Positions 29,002-38,257 of a stretch of 64,000 bases of DNA are shown here, one piece after another (the stretch's first letter is position 1; each line of letters opens with the position of its first letter). Under the pieces are notes generated by a model. That model saw only the letters and a program-made list of their open reading frames with translations, searched no databases and was not told the DNA's origin. The translations under genes and the position numbers were made by a program. The DNA comes from Facklamia sp. 7083-14-GEN3 (GTDB lineage: Bacteria > Bacillota > Bacilli > Lactobacillales > Aerococcaceae). Where the stretch lies: assembly GCF_024742075.1 (NCBI RefSeq), contig NZ_JANSGD010000001.1, forward strand, positions 496,001 through 560,000, written 5' to 3'.

Positions 29002-29679
29002 ATGTTAGATACAAGCACATTATTATTAATAATTGGATTGGTTATTATTTTAGGAGCCATTTATTTCTTATCGCGCAAAAGTAAAGACTCAAATATCAAA
29101 CCCCAGGTTACTGACAAGTCCATGAACGATCCTTTAGGTCCCGTCCATATTAATTCTGATAAGGATTCTTCATCCAATGCTTTAGGGGAAGATCAATTCA
29201 AAAATTCCGTTCCTATGCGTGAAGGACAAGCCGCTCAAAAAGCTCAGCATTTCAATGATCAAATGGGAGTAGATTCCGATGAAGCAAGTAAAGTTGAAGA
29301 ATTAGATACTAACACCATAAATAGTACTCAAAACTCATATTCTTCAAATGAATCATTTAATCATTCTTCTTACCGTTCAGTTCAATACCAAGAAATAGTC
29401 GATAATAATGGACTTAAAGATGAATGGGTTCAACTCGAAGGAAAAATAGCCTCATTCTTTACTGAAAATTTAGGAGTTGAAGGCGCGATAGCCTTAGGTT
29501 CTTTATCAACTAGCCAAGAAGAATCTAATAATCTTGTTGCCTTAAAATTCATTAACGAGTCTGACGAAACGCTAAAAATAAATGATCATGTAAAAGTCTA
29601 TGGGAAGATGCAAGGCTTAAAAGTTTCTAGTGGACAACTTGTTCCAGCCATGTTAGTAGATCATTTTGAAAAGATTTAA
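29002..29679 (+). CDS. Membrane-anchored protein with C-terminal OB-fold-like domain, unknown
   Basis: 225 residues. An N-terminal hydrophobic helix (LLLIIGLVIILGAIYFL) is followed by an SRKSKDS stop-transfer stretch. Next is a ~120-residue Asn/Ser/Asp-rich linker, and the last ~80 residues look like a small beta-barrel (WVQLEGKIASFF, VALKFINES, DHVKVYGKMQGL). The C-terminal pattern resembles OB-fold modules of the tRNA-anti-like type, an inference from strand pattern only. Start: ATG 29002, seven bases after GAGGAG; upstream in-frame ATGs at 28960 and 28996 are badly spaced. It precedes the metal riboswitch promoter directly. Confidence 0.7.
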   Translation: MLDTSTLLLIIGLVIILGAIYFLSRKSKDSNIKPQVTDKSMNDPLGPVHINSDKDSSSNALGEDQFKNSVPMREGQAAQKAQHFNDQMGVDSDEASKVEELDTNTINSTQNSYSSNESFNHSSYRSVQYQEIVDNNGLKDEWVQLEGKIASFFTENLGVEGAIALGSLSTSQEESNNLVALKFINESDETLKINDHVKVYGKMQGLKVSSGQLVPAMLVDHFEKI

Positions 29680-29687
29680 TGAAAACC

Positions 29688-29715
29688 TTGACAAAAAAAT
29701 AATAGATGGTAATAT
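29688..29715 (+). promoter_or_regulatory. Promoter of the riboswitch/metal-ATPase transcript
   Basis: TTGACA, a 16-base spacer, then TAATAT with a TGG extension. It starts nine bases after the preceding stop codon. Confidence 0.75.
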
Positions 29716-29740
29716 ATATTTATAAACTTTAACAATTAAA

Positions 29741-29858
29741 TATTTCTGATCAAGCGGTGATTTAATCATGCAGCCCGGTCCTCATTGCGAGGACAGCAGA
29801 GATACCTTAGCGTACCTGTGAGACAGTTTTTATTAACTGTCTTTGGTGCGCTTTTTTT
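29741..29858 (+). promoter_or_regulatory. Candidate NiCo (czcD-type) riboswitch with terminator
   Basis: The leader contains a GCAGCCCGGTCC...GGACAGCAGAG core (~29770-29801) with a GTCCTC/GAGGAC helix, then a second GAGACAG element. This fits my recollection of the czcD/NiCo metal riboswitch, whose reported ligands are Ni2+/Co2+ and, later, Fe2+. Its 3' part forms a strong terminator: AGCGTACC (29809-29816) pairs with GGTGCGCT (29845-29852), AGACAGTT pairs with AACTGTCT inside, and seven T's follow. The downstream gene is an SPC-type metal ATPase, which supports the call. No covariance search was possible. Confidence 0.6.
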
Positions 29859-29891
29859 GTTAGAGAATCAAGAAAGAAAGAAGGAGATTTT

Positions 29892-31733
29892 ATGTTATCT
29901 GGTATTTTTAGGAGTCGGGAAGGCCAATTTTTTGCTATAGGAACTTTCCTTATGATAGCTGGTTTCTTTTTATCATTTAATCCTCTTTTAAGTCGGATAG
30001 CTTTTTATTTAGCCATTTTCTTTTTAGGTTTTTTTGCCACTAAAGAAGCTGCTAGTGAGACTTTTTTTGGAAAAAAATTGAATGTAGACCTCCTTATGGT
30101 TTTAGCAGCTTTAGGAGCTGTTATTATTAATTATGAATCCGAAGGAGCTATGCTTTTATTTATTTTTGCGGGAGCTGAAGTTTTAGAAGAATATGCGACT
30201 AATAAATCTACCAGAGCTATTGAAGAACTAATGGGACATGTACCAAATGTAGCCTTAAAAGTTTTACCGAATGGTGAAACAAAAGAAGTACCCACAGATA
30301 GTTTAGAAATAGGCGATCAAGTATTAGTAGCTAAGGGAGACGCTTTACCAATAGACGGTTTCTCGGATCGCTCAGTGATTATTAATGAAGCAGCTTTAAC
30401 AGGAGAATCTTTACCAGTAGAAAAAAATCAAGGCGAAGAGGTTTTTGCTGGAACAATTAATGAAGGAAATTCATTTAGACTGGAAGTAAGTAAGTTAAGT
30501 AAAGACACTGTCTTTTCTTCTATTATTCGAATGGTTGAAGAGGCCCAATCCAATCCCTCTAAAGTGGCTAGTTTTATTGATCGCTTTGAATCAAGTTATG
30601 CCATGGGCGTTTTAATCGCTGTGCCACTATTTATCATCGGATTATACTATTTAGCGGATTATTCATTCCAAGAAGCTTTTTATCGTGGCATGGTCTTGCT
30701 GACAGTAGCTAGTCCTTGCGCTCTTGTTGCTTCAGCTACTCCAGCCACTTTATCAGCTATTTCAAATGGGGCTAAAAATGGTATTTTAGTTAAGGGTGGA
30801 GCAGCCATGGAGTCCTTGAATACCATGGATATTTTATTTTCAGATAAAACGGGTACTCTAACTCAAGGTATTTTTGATGTGGTAGATTACCAGCTAGAAG
30901 AAGACTATTTAAAAGAAGTGGTATATATGGAGCAAGGATCAAACCATCCTATTGCTCTGGCCATTGTTAAACACTTTAAGGATTTAGATTTGTCACAAGT
31001 TGATCACAGTGAAAAGGTTGAAGAATTACCAGGTCAAGGGATGAAAAAAGGACAGATTCAAGTTGGAAAGCCATCTGTTTTTGAAAATTTAAAAAATTAT
31101 TTACAATATAATAAACAAACAGAAGAAGGGCATACAACTATTTTCATTGCTAATAATGATAGAGTACTAGGTTATATTTCGTTAGCTGATAAGATTCGTT
31201 CAGAATCAATCGAAGCAGTCAAAAAATTCCAGCAAGCTGGCGTGGAAGTTGTTCTTATTACTGGAGATAACCATCAAGTGGCTGAAAAAATAGGACATCA
31301 AGTAGGTATTGATAAAATTGTGGCTGAATGCTTGCCAGAAGATAAAATAAAATATGTTAAGGAAAGTCAAGATAAAGATAAAGTAGTAGGGATGATTGGA
31401 GATGGAATCAATGATGCGCCCGCCTTAGCAAATGCAAATATTGGAATTGCCATGGGATCTGGTTCTTCTATCGCCATGGAGTCTTCTGAAATTATCGTCG
31501 TTAAAAATAATTTACTAAAACTTTTCTATTCTTACCAATTGAGTCATAAACTAAATCGCATTATTAAACAAAACATTATTTTTGCCATTAGTGTCATTCT
31601 CATTTTAATTGTTCTCAATCTTTTTGGTATTTTAGATTTACCATTAGGCGTTGTCTTTCACGAAGGGTCGACCATTCTAGTCATTTTAAATGGTCTCCGT
31701 CTTTTAAGACAAAGGGAATCATTGAATGAATAA
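29892..31733 (+). CDS. P1B-4-type heavy-metal exporting ATPase
   Basis: 613-residue P-type ATPase without N-terminal metal-binding domains. Motifs in order: an actuator TGES (Leu-Thr-Gly-Glu-Ser, ~169-173), the transmembrane metal site Ser274-Pro275-Cys276 (VASPCALVA), the phosphorylated Asp318 in SDKTGTLTQG, a GDGINDAPALA hinge, and His590 in HEGST of the last helix region. SPC with HEGST is the hallmark of P1B-4 pumps (CtpD/CoaT/PfeT/FrvA), which export Fe2+ or Co2+. CPC-type Zn/Cd/Cu pumps lack this combination. It is the sole gene of a transcript with a candidate metal riboswitch. AGAAGGAGA precedes the start. Confidence 0.93.
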   Translation: MLSGIFRSREGQFFAIGTFLMIAGFFLSFNPLLSRIAFYLAIFFLGFFATKEAASETFFGKKLNVDLLMVLAALGAVIINYESEGAMLLFIFAGAEVLEEYATNKSTRAIEELMGHVPNVALKVLPNGETKEVPTDSLEIGDQVLVAKGDALPIDGFSDRSVIINEAALTGESLPVEKNQGEEVFAGTINEGNSFRLEVSKLSKDTVFSSIIRMVEEAQSNPSKVASFIDRFESSYAMGVLIAVPLFIIGLYYLADYSFQEAFYRGMVLLTVASPCALVASATPATLSAISNGAKNGILVKGGAAMESLNTMDILFSDKTGTLTQGIFDVVDYQLEEDYLKEVVYMEQGSNHPIALAIVKHFKDLDLSQVDHSEKVEELPGQGMKKGQIQVGKPSVFENLKNYLQYNKQTEEGHTTIFIANNDRVLGYISLADKIRSESIEAVKKFQQAGVEVVLITGDNHQVAEKIGHQVGIDKIVAECLPEDKIKYVKESQDKDKVVGMIGDGINDAPALANANIGIAMGSGSSIAMESSEIIVVKNNLLKLFYSYQLSHKLNRIIKQNIIFAISVILILIVLNLFGILDLPLGVVFHEGSTILVILNGLRLLRQRESLNE

Positions 31734-31752
31734 ATTTTCTCATAATCTTATT

Positions 31753-31787
31753 AACTCTCCCAACTTTTAAGTATTTGGGAGAGTTTT
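31753..31787 (+). terminator. Terminator after the metal ATPase gene
   Basis: AACTCTCCCAA and TTGGGAGAGTT stem, 11-base loop, then TTAT. Confidence 0.75.
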
Positions 31788-31865
31788 ATGCATTTAGTAT
31801 GAAATTGAGATTAAAATGTATTACAATTAAAATTACTTGAAAAAATATAGAGAGGAAGAAAATGA

Positions 31866-33629
31866 ATGTTTGCAATTTTTCGCAAATTAGCATGGTTTTT
31901 TAAATTGAGATGGAAGACCTACATCTTAGCAATTGGAGGTTTAATTTCAGTAGCTATTTTGTCTGCCATTATCCCACTATTAATAGGTCAAGTTGTTGAT
32001 CAAATGGCAAAAGGTGATTTAACTTCTTCCTCTCTTTTACAATATATATTACTTCTCTTACTGATTGGTCTTTTAATGTATGGTTTGCGGTATATGTGGC
32101 GCTCTAATCTATTCACGAATTCTACTATTTTAGAGTCGATTATGCGTAACAAATTATACGACCATTTTACAAAAATGGATCAAACCTTTTATGGTAAGTA
32201 TCGGACAGGAGATTTAATGGCTCATGCTACGAATGACTTAAGAGCTTTACGTTTTGTAGCTGGGGGAGGCATCTTAACTTTAACAGATGCCATATCCATA
32301 ACAATTGTTACACTCTTTTCAATGGTAATTATTATTGATTGGAAGTTAACCCTTTATACGATTATTCCTTTCCCATTGCTTATTCTTGTTTCTAGATATC
32401 TAGGTAAATGGATTAATAAATATTTTAGAGAGTCCCTTAGAGCCTTTTCTAAAATGAACGATCATGTTCAAGAAAGTGTCGCTGGAATGACTGTCATTAA
32501 AGCTTTTGGTGAGGAAAAGGAAGACCTCCAGGACTTTGTTAAAGCTACTGATAACGTCATTGCACAAAACCGTAAGGTCCATTTAGTCAATTCGGCTTAT
32601 TCTCCTATCATCAACTTAATTACTGGATTAACTTATGTCTTAACGATTATCTTTGGTTCATATTTTGTGAGTGAGGGCAGAATCTCAATTGGTCAATTAA
32701 TTGCTTATTTCTCTTATTTGGGAAACATGACTTGGCCTCTTTTGGCAGTAGGTCGATTAGTCAATACTATGGAAAGAGGAAATGCCTCTTATGACCGTGT
32801 AACTGAACTCTTAGCTCAAAAAGCAAGTGTTAATAATCCAAAAGATGGTATTAAGAAACTTCCATTTGAGCATTTAAAAGTTAATATTAAAGAATTTACT
32901 TACCCTAACAGTGAAGAAATCAATTTACAAGATGTTACTTTTGAATTAAGCGAAGGACAAACTTTAGGTATTGTAGGGAAGACTGGCTCCGGTAAAACCA
33001 CACTTTTGAACTGTCTAGTGCGTCTGTATGATTTGGATCAAGGTCAAATTTTATTTGATGGTCAAGATTTAGTAGAGATTGATCTAACTTACTTGAGAGA
33101 TCATGTGGGTTATATTCCCCAAACAAACCTACTTTTTTCAACCTCTGTTAGAGAAAATGTTCGTTTTGGTCGTCCACAAATGTCTCAAGAACAAGTAGAA
33201 CATTACACTCAAATAGCTGATATTCACCAAGATATTCTGGGCTTTACGGATGGCTATGATACGGAAGTAGGTGAGAGAGGTGTATCACTTTCTGGCGGTC
33301 AAAAACAACGAATTTCGATAGCTAGAACCTTGGCTATGCAACCACAGATTTTATTAATGGATGACGCGCTTTCAGCGGTGGATGCCAGAACGGAACAAGC
33401 CATTTTAAGAAAGTTAAAAGAGGAAAGAAATAATGGCATTTCAATTATCGCAACGCACCGTTTATCTTCCGTTATGCATGCCGACGAGATTATTGTTTTA
33501 GATGAGGGAAAAATAACCGAAAGAGGCAATCATCAAGAATTAGTCGCTTTAAATGGATGGTATGCTAATATGTTTAACCAGCAACAATTAGAAGAGAAAT
33601 TAGGAGGTGAAGTCCGTGAAGACGAATAA
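31866..33629 (+). CDS. Multidrug ABC exporter half-transporter, degenerate-site subunit (BmrC/YheI-like)
   Basis: 587 residues: a six-helix transmembrane domain followed by an ATPase domain from ~345. Walker A is GIVGKTGSGKTTL, the signature is LSGGQ, and Walker B is ILLMDDALSAVD. The Walker B ends in Asp-Asp, so the catalytic Glu is replaced by Asp. The partner gene overlaps its 3' end and has the reciprocal features, as in heterodimeric BmrCD/TM287-288-type exporters where one ATP site is degenerate. It probably exports drugs or lipophilic compounds from the membrane. Start: ATG 31866 after GAGAGGAAG. Confidence 0.93.
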   Translation: MFAIFRKLAWFFKLRWKTYILAIGGLISVAILSAIIPLLIGQVVDQMAKGDLTSSSLLQYILLLLLIGLLMYGLRYMWRSNLFTNSTILESIMRNKLYDHFTKMDQTFYGKYRTGDLMAHATNDLRALRFVAGGGILTLTDAISITIVTLFSMVIIIDWKLTLYTIIPFPLLILVSRYLGKWINKYFRESLRAFSKMNDHVQESVAGMTVIKAFGEEKEDLQDFVKATDNVIAQNRKVHLVNSAYSPIINLITGLTYVLTIIFGSYFVSEGRISIGQLIAYFSYLGNMTWPLLAVGRLVNTMERGNASYDRVTELLAQKASVNNPKDGIKKLPFEHLKVNIKEFTYPNSEEINLQDVTFELSEGQTLGIVGKTGSGKTTLLNCLVRLYDLDQGQILFDGQDLVEIDLTYLRDHVGYIPQTNLLFSTSVRENVRFGRPQMSQEQVEHYTQIADIHQDILGFTDGYDTEVGERGVSLSGGQKQRISIARTLAMQPQILLMDDALSAVDARTEQAILRKLKEERNNGISIIATHRLSSVMHADEIIVLDEGKITERGNHQELVALNGWYANMFNQQQLEEKLGGEVREDE

Positions 33630-35400
33630 GAAAACCAGACAAACTAAATTTTCAATTGTCGAACAAATTGATATCTTGCGCTATCTTTTCTCTTTCGCTT
33701 CAAACCAGTGGTGGCGGTTCCTTATTTCTGTAGTAGCTATGATTACATCCTCAGCAATTGCTGCCTATTTACCGATTATTATAAAACGTTATTTAGACAG
33801 CATTTCTGCCGGTCAAGTGACAAGTTTTAGCATTACTATTAGAGTTGCAATAACTTATTTAGGGCTTTTAATGCTAAGAATGCTCTTAATTTATGCAAAA
33901 GATTTCTATTTCTTTATGGCGAGTGAATACACCGTAGCAAGTATGCGTAACCGTTTATACTCAAAACTAGGCCAACTAAGTATGAACTATTTCAATCAAA
34001 CACCCAATGGGGAAGTTGTTTCACGAATTACTAACGATACCGAAACGATTAAAGAATTCTGGAATGTTTTCTTAACATTCTTTGATGGTTTTATTAATGC
34101 AGTTACTGTCGGAACAGCTATGTTTAGTTTACATGCTGGTATTTCATGGATGTTCATTGCCTTCCTACCTTTAGTTTTTATTCTAATTTACATCTATCAA
34201 AAGATATCGACTGTCGTTTATCGCAAGATGCGATCTGCTTTAGCGCGTGTGAATGCTAAATTGGCCGAATCAACTATGGGGATGTGGTTAATTCAGCAGT
34301 TCAATCAAACAGAGCGTATGAAAGATGAGTTTGATCAAGTTAATCAAGAATATGTTAAAGCAAGAACCGATATGTTCAAAATGAACGCTATCTTTTTAAT
34401 GCCTGCGGTTAATTTGATTGAAGAAATTGTTTTAGTATTAGTAATTTGGATTTTTGGTAATCATTTACTGAAGGGAAATAACTTAGATATCGGGATGATT
34501 TATGCTTTTACTTCTTATTCTAAATCATTTTTTAATCCAATTGGTAATATGTTGGATAGTCTTTCAGTCTATCAAGATGGATTGGTCTCTGCTTCAAGAG
34601 GCCGTAGGCTTTTAGCAAACTCAGATGTTAATCCAAGTCAGACCAATAAGAAAATTCAAAGACAACTGGATGGAGAAGTATCAACCAAAGATTTAAGTTT
34701 TTCATATGACCAAGAACAACTAGTTCTTAAAGAAGTAAATATTAAAGCCCATCAAGGTCAAATGATTGCTTTAGTGGGACATACTGGATCAGGTAAGTCA
34801 ACTATCATCAATCTCTTAATGCGTTTCTATAACTTTGATCAAGGGGAAATTAATTTTGATGGTGTCTCTATTAAAGACTATGACTTAGCGACCCTTAAAG
34901 ACCAAGTCTCATTAGTTCAACAGGATGCTTTTATGTTTTATGGTAGCATCAAAGATAATATTCGTTTGCACGGAAATTATTCGGATGAAGAAGTCATAGC
35001 AGCTGCTAAATTTACTGGAGCTGATCACTTTATTGAAGCCTTCCCTGATGGTTATGATCATCTAGTGACCGAAGGAGGAGCATCCTTATCTGCAGGACAA
35101 AAACAATTAATTAATATTTCTCGCTCGGTGATTCGTCAACCTAGAATTTTAATTCTTGATGAGGCCACTGCCTCAATGGATACCGAAAGTGAGCAATACA
35201 TTCAAGCAAGTTTGGATAAAATCAGACAGCAAGCGACTTTAATTGTCATTGCACATCGTTTATCAACTATTAAAAAAGCCGATCAAATTTACGTTTTGAA
35301 TAAAGGTAAAATCATTGAAGCTGGACGACATGATGAGCTGATAGCTCATGAAGGCATTTATTACGATATGTACCGTTTACAGTCTTTAAAAGAACAATAA
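33616..35400 (+). CDS. Multidrug ABC exporter half-transporter, catalytic-site subunit (BmrD/YheH-like)
   Basis: 594 residues with a transmembrane domain, then an ATPase domain with Walker A (ALVGHTGSGKST) and Walker B with the canonical Glu (ILILDEATASMD). The signature is altered to LSAGQ. Taken with the partner's DD Walker B, the degenerate site would be built from the partner's Walker motifs and this subunit's LSAGQ, and the active site from this subunit's Walker motifs and the partner's LSGGQ. GTG 33616 is chosen because AGGAGGTG (33602-33609) lies six bases upstream; GTG 33607 lies inside it. It overlaps the first subunit by 14 bases. Confidence 0.93.
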   Translation: MKTNKKTRQTKFSIVEQIDILRYLFSFASNQWWRFLISVVAMITSSAIAAYLPIIIKRYLDSISAGQVTSFSITIRVAITYLGLLMLRMLLIYAKDFYFFMASEYTVASMRNRLYSKLGQLSMNYFNQTPNGEVVSRITNDTETIKEFWNVFLTFFDGFINAVTVGTAMFSLHAGISWMFIAFLPLVFILIYIYQKISTVVYRKMRSALARVNAKLAESTMGMWLIQQFNQTERMKDEFDQVNQEYVKARTDMFKMNAIFLMPAVNLIEEIVLVLVIWIFGNHLLKGNNLDIGMIYAFTSYSKSFFNPIGNMLDSLSVYQDGLVSASRGRRLLANSDVNPSQTNKKIQRQLDGEVSTKDLSFSYDQEQLVLKEVNIKAHQGQMIALVGHTGSGKSTIINLLMRFYNFDQGEINFDGVSIKDYDLATLKDQVSLVQQDAFMFYGSIKDNIRLHGNYSDEEVIAAAKFTGADHFIEAFPDGYDHLVTEGGASLSAGQKQLINISRSVIRQPRILILDEATASMDTESEQYIQASLDKIRQQATLIVIAHRLSTIKKADQIYVLNKGKIIEAGRHDELIAHEGIYYDMYRLQSLKEQ

Positions 35401-35492
35401 GAATGATTATTGCTTCTCAGTAACCGTTTTACTAGTCACTTTTAAATTTTTAGGTTATGCTTGGTTTAATAATAAAAAAGGAGTTGATCGTA

Positions 35493-36137
35493 ATGGGCTT
35501 ATTTGATTCATTGAATCCATTAGATATGTTATTACAAGGTTCTAAGGCACAAAGTAATAAGAATTTAGCGAATAAAGCAGGTTTAGACTTAGGAGACTTT
35601 GGTAAAATAGCTACTATTGGCTTGCCAATCATTTTATCAGCAATTAATAAAAACACTCAAACACCTGAAGGGTTAGAATCCTTTAATAATGCTTTAAACA
35701 AGCATGAGGATATTAAGGACTACCAATCAGTTGACCAATTAACGGAAAACGTTGATCCTCAAGATGGTGATAAGATTTTAGGTCATGTGTTTGAAGATAA
35801 GCAAACCATTATCGGTCGCATCGCTAATACTTTAGGTATGTCTGAGAATGCTGTTAAGCGGACTTTGATTGTAGTGGCTCCTTTAATATTAAAATATATG
35901 GCAGATCGTAAGAAGACCAATGGACTAGATAAAGAGGGGCTTCAAAAAGAAGCGAATCAGACTTATGAAAGAGTAAATTCCTCTTTAAAAGAGCGTGGTG
36001 TAGCCCAAACTAATGGAGGAAATATAATTGATATGATTCTCGGTAATCAAGCTGCTGATACCAATAATCCTGATCAAAATGATAAAGCTAATGGATTAGA
36101 AGGTATCTTGGATGGTATTTTAGACTTATTTAAATAA
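35493..36137 (+). CDS. DUF937 domain protein
   Basis: 214-residue soluble protein. The N-terminal half (GLFDSLNPLDMLL, ATIGLPIILSAINKN, FNNALNKHEDIKDY) and the GDKILGHVFEDK segment match the DUF937/YidB-like family. Function is unknown. Start: ATG 35493 with AAAAAGGAGTTG upstream; an in-frame ATG at 35457 lacks a ribosome-binding site. The Asn-rich tail ends in LEGILDGILDLFK, a possible amphipathic helix. It is followed by a strong terminator. Confidence 0.85.
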   Translation: MGLFDSLNPLDMLLQGSKAQSNKNLANKAGLDLGDFGKIATIGLPIILSAINKNTQTPEGLESFNNALNKHEDIKDYQSVDQLTENVDPQDGDKILGHVFEDKQTIIGRIANTLGMSENAVKRTLIVVAPLILKYMADRKKTNGLDKEGLQKEANQTYERVNSSLKERGVAQTNGGNIIDMILGNQAADTNNPDQNDKANGLEGILDGILDLFK

Positions 36138-36144
36138 ATTAAAA

Positions 36145-36173
36145 AAAGTTCGCTAAAATTAGCGAACTTTTTA
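36145..36173. terminator. Terminator after the DUF937 gene
   Basis: AAAGTTCGCTAA and TTAGCGAACTTT stem with flanking A- and T-runs. Confidence 0.85.
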
Positions 36174-36273
36174 TCTTAAATCTTCTTAAAAGCATATTGG
36201 CCTGAGGAATAATGAATATTTAAATAAGCCGTGCTATAATATTGCTATCTATTTAAAGAGGGTGGTAGGTAAA

Positions 36274-36765
36274 TTGGTTTTTTCAAAATCGCCAGTCGGT
36301 ATGCGCACTTTTAAAACAGCTATTGCTGTTTTTATCTGCATTCTTTTTTCTTTTTACGTCCTTAAAATCAGTCCTATGCTTTCATGTATTGCAGCTATTT
36401 TTTCACTTAGACAGGACTTAGAAAGTAGTTATATTTTTGGCAAGGCCAGAATCATAGGTGTACTTTTATCGGGTGCGGTAGCTTTGCTATTTATTTATTT
36501 ATTTCCAATATCTTCCAGTCAAGACGAAATATTGATTGGACTCGTTCCAATAGCAATTATTCTCTATATTACTATCGCTAGTCGCATTCATTTACAAAAA
36601 GGAATCATAACCGGATGTGCCACCATGTTAGTTATTTTTTTTAATATACCTGTAAATAATCAATTAAGTTATACTCTGATTCGTTTATTTTCAACAGTCA
36701 TGGGAGTGGTAGTGGCACTAATCATTAACTATCTTCTTCCCAGCTCATCAGATAAAGATTATTAG
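36274..36765 (+). CDS. ArAE_1 (DUF939) family small membrane protein
   Basis: About 163 residues with four to five hydrophobic helices. The RTFKTAIAVFICILFSFY start and the MLSCIAAIFSLRQDLESSY loop match the aromatic-acid-exporter (ArAE/FUSC-like) membrane domain. Family members often carry an extra cytoplasmic domain; this protein is membrane domain only. I place the start at TTG 36274, about eight bases after AGAGGGTGG; an in-frame GTG at 36262 overlaps that ribosome-binding site. A TGCTATAAT extended -10 lies at 36232-36240. Its substrate is unknown. Confidence 0.75.
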   Translation: MVFSKSPVGMRTFKTAIAVFICILFSFYVLKISPMLSCIAAIFSLRQDLESSYIFGKARIIGVLLSGAVALLFIYLFPISSSQDEILIGLVPIAIILYITIASRIHLQKGIITGCATMLVIFFNIPVNNQLSYTLIRLFSTVMGVVVALIINYLLPSSSDKDY

Positions 36766-36790
36766 TAAAATATTTTATAAGGAGTCTAAA

Positions 36791-37780
36791 ATGAAATTAG
36801 GAATTCATGATTTATTACCACTAAATGAAGACGAATCCACTCAAACAAGGTATGAAAAGACTATAGAAATGGTTAAAAAATTAGAAGCTCTCGGTTATGA
36901 TCGCTATTGGGCTTCTGAGCACCACGGGATGTCTACCGTAGCTAGTTCTGCTCCAGAAATTCTACTGGCCTATTTAGCTGCTGTTACTAAACAAATTCGT
37001 CTAGGAACAGGCGGGACGATGATTGTAAATTATTCTCCATTAAAAATCGCTGAAACATTTAAAACCTTGACTTTATTGGCACCAGATCGAATTGATTTTG
37101 GTATTGGAAGAGCGCCAGGAACTGATCACAATGGTATGATGGCCCTTTCACAGGGCAATTCGATTGATTTTGACCATTTATATGATAAAGCTCAAGTTAT
37201 ATTAGACTATATGACGGATACCGTTCCCAAAGGATTTTATGGGCTGACTCAAGCTATTCCAGTCAAGACGCGGACCATTGCTCAACCTTGGATGTTAGGA
37301 TCATCTGGACAGTCAGCAACCAAAGCGGGACAAATGGGACTGGGCTATTCTTTTGCTAAGTTCTTTGGGGTAGAAACGGAAGCTTCTGTATTTAAAGCCT
37401 ATCGCGATCATTTTCAACCGAGTGAATTTTTCCAAGAACCCAAAGTGATGGTTTCTTATAAGATTATTTTAGCTGATTCAAAAGATGAAGCCGATTACTG
37501 GGCAAAACCTTCTGAAATTGCTCATATTCGCAAAAATAATCTTCCTTTGATGTCCTTTGAAAGAGCTCAAGCCATTGATTTAAGTTTAGAAGAAAAAGCT
37601 ATGTTAGATGAAAAATATCAAAGAAGATTTATGTTAAAAGGTACCCCAGAACAAGTAGGAGAGATTCTTCATGAAGAAATTGAACGTTTGGGAATTGACG
37701 AATTAATGGCTTATATGCCAATACCAGATCAAAAAGCACGCCTCCATTCTTATAAATTATTGGCTGAGCTTTTTAAATAA
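36791..37780 (+). CDS. Luciferase-like flavin-dependent monooxygenase
   Basis: 329-residue TIM-barrel oxidoreductase of the bacterial luciferase-like (LLM) superfamily. Recognisable are LGYDRYWASEHHGM, TKQIRLGTGGTMIVNYSPLK and DFGIGRAPGTD, then WMLGSSGQSA. It probably binds FMN. The branch resembles the widespread MsnO8/LLM proteins of Firmicutes, whose physiological substrates are mostly unknown. The start follows AAGGAGTCTAAA. It lies 25 bases after the ArAE gene and may be co-transcribed. Confidence 0.88.
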   Translation: MKLGIHDLLPLNEDESTQTRYEKTIEMVKKLEALGYDRYWASEHHGMSTVASSAPEILLAYLAAVTKQIRLGTGGTMIVNYSPLKIAETFKTLTLLAPDRIDFGIGRAPGTDHNGMMALSQGNSIDFDHLYDKAQVILDYMTDTVPKGFYGLTQAIPVKTRTIAQPWMLGSSGQSATKAGQMGLGYSFAKFFGVETEASVFKAYRDHFQPSEFFQEPKVMVSYKIILADSKDEADYWAKPSEIAHIRKNNLPLMSFERAQAIDLSLEEKAMLDEKYQRRFMLKGTPEQVGEILHEEIERLGIDELMAYMPIPDQKARLHSYKLLAELFK

Positions 37781-37864
37781 TCTCAGTCTCTAGTTGGATG
37801 GAAGGATGTCTATAATCCTTTAAGATATATTTGTAGGTTGTAGCCAAGAGAAAGAAGTGATTAA

Positions 37865-38128
37865 ATGAAAAAGAAACAGATAAAATTAACTTTAGCTGAA
37901 AAATTCCCACTCTTTTTAAAATCTTTTTTTAAGAGAGAAACGCCAATGTTAGCCAAAGTACTCATTCTAGCAACTTTTTTATATGTCTTACTACCTACCG
38001 ATTTGTTGCCAGATTTTTTAGGTCCTCTAGGTTTCATTGACGACGCTTTATTACTTCCTTTGATGGTTAATAGTGTGGTCAAGCTTCTACCAAATCAAAT
38101 GGTACAACAAGAAGTCAAAGCCAATTAA
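37865..38128 (+). CDS. DUF1232 (YkvA-like) small membrane protein
   Basis: 87 residues. The core KVLILATFLYVLLPTDLLPD followed by LGFIDDALLLPL is the DUF1232 signature, including the conserved Pro-Asp residues. One or two hydrophobic segments suggest membrane association. Function is unknown. The ribosome-binding site is AGAAAGAAGTG, and a TATAAT at 37811-37816 may be its -10 box. Confidence 0.85.
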   Translation: MKKKQIKLTLAEKFPLFLKSFFKRETPMLAKVLILATFLYVLLPTDLLPDFLGPLGFIDDALLLPLMVNSVVKLLPNQMVQQEVKAN

Positions 38129-38139
38129 TATTAATAACT

Positions 38140-38176
38140 AGCCAATCTCACTTAAATTTAAGTGAGATTGGCTTTT
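38140..38176. terminator. Strong terminator, near-perfect palindrome
   Basis: A 34-base perfect palindrome (AGCCAATCTCACTTAAA and its complement), followed by six T's. Confidence 0.9.
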
Positions 38177-38257
38177 TTACTTGGAATTTATTTTAAATGG
38201 TATTTAAGGTATACTGAAGCAAGTGATGATAACAAATTATGAAAGTAAGGTGAGGCT

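Noticed and set aside
29740-29860. yybP-ykoY manganese riboswitch
   Set aside because: The repeated GGACAG/GAGACAG and GCAG elements and the SPC ATPase fit the NiCo type better, and I do not see the yybP-ykoY loops.
36262-36273. GTG 36262 as start of the ArAE protein
   Set aside because: It lies inside the GAGGGTGG ribosome-binding site; TTG 36274 is better spaced.
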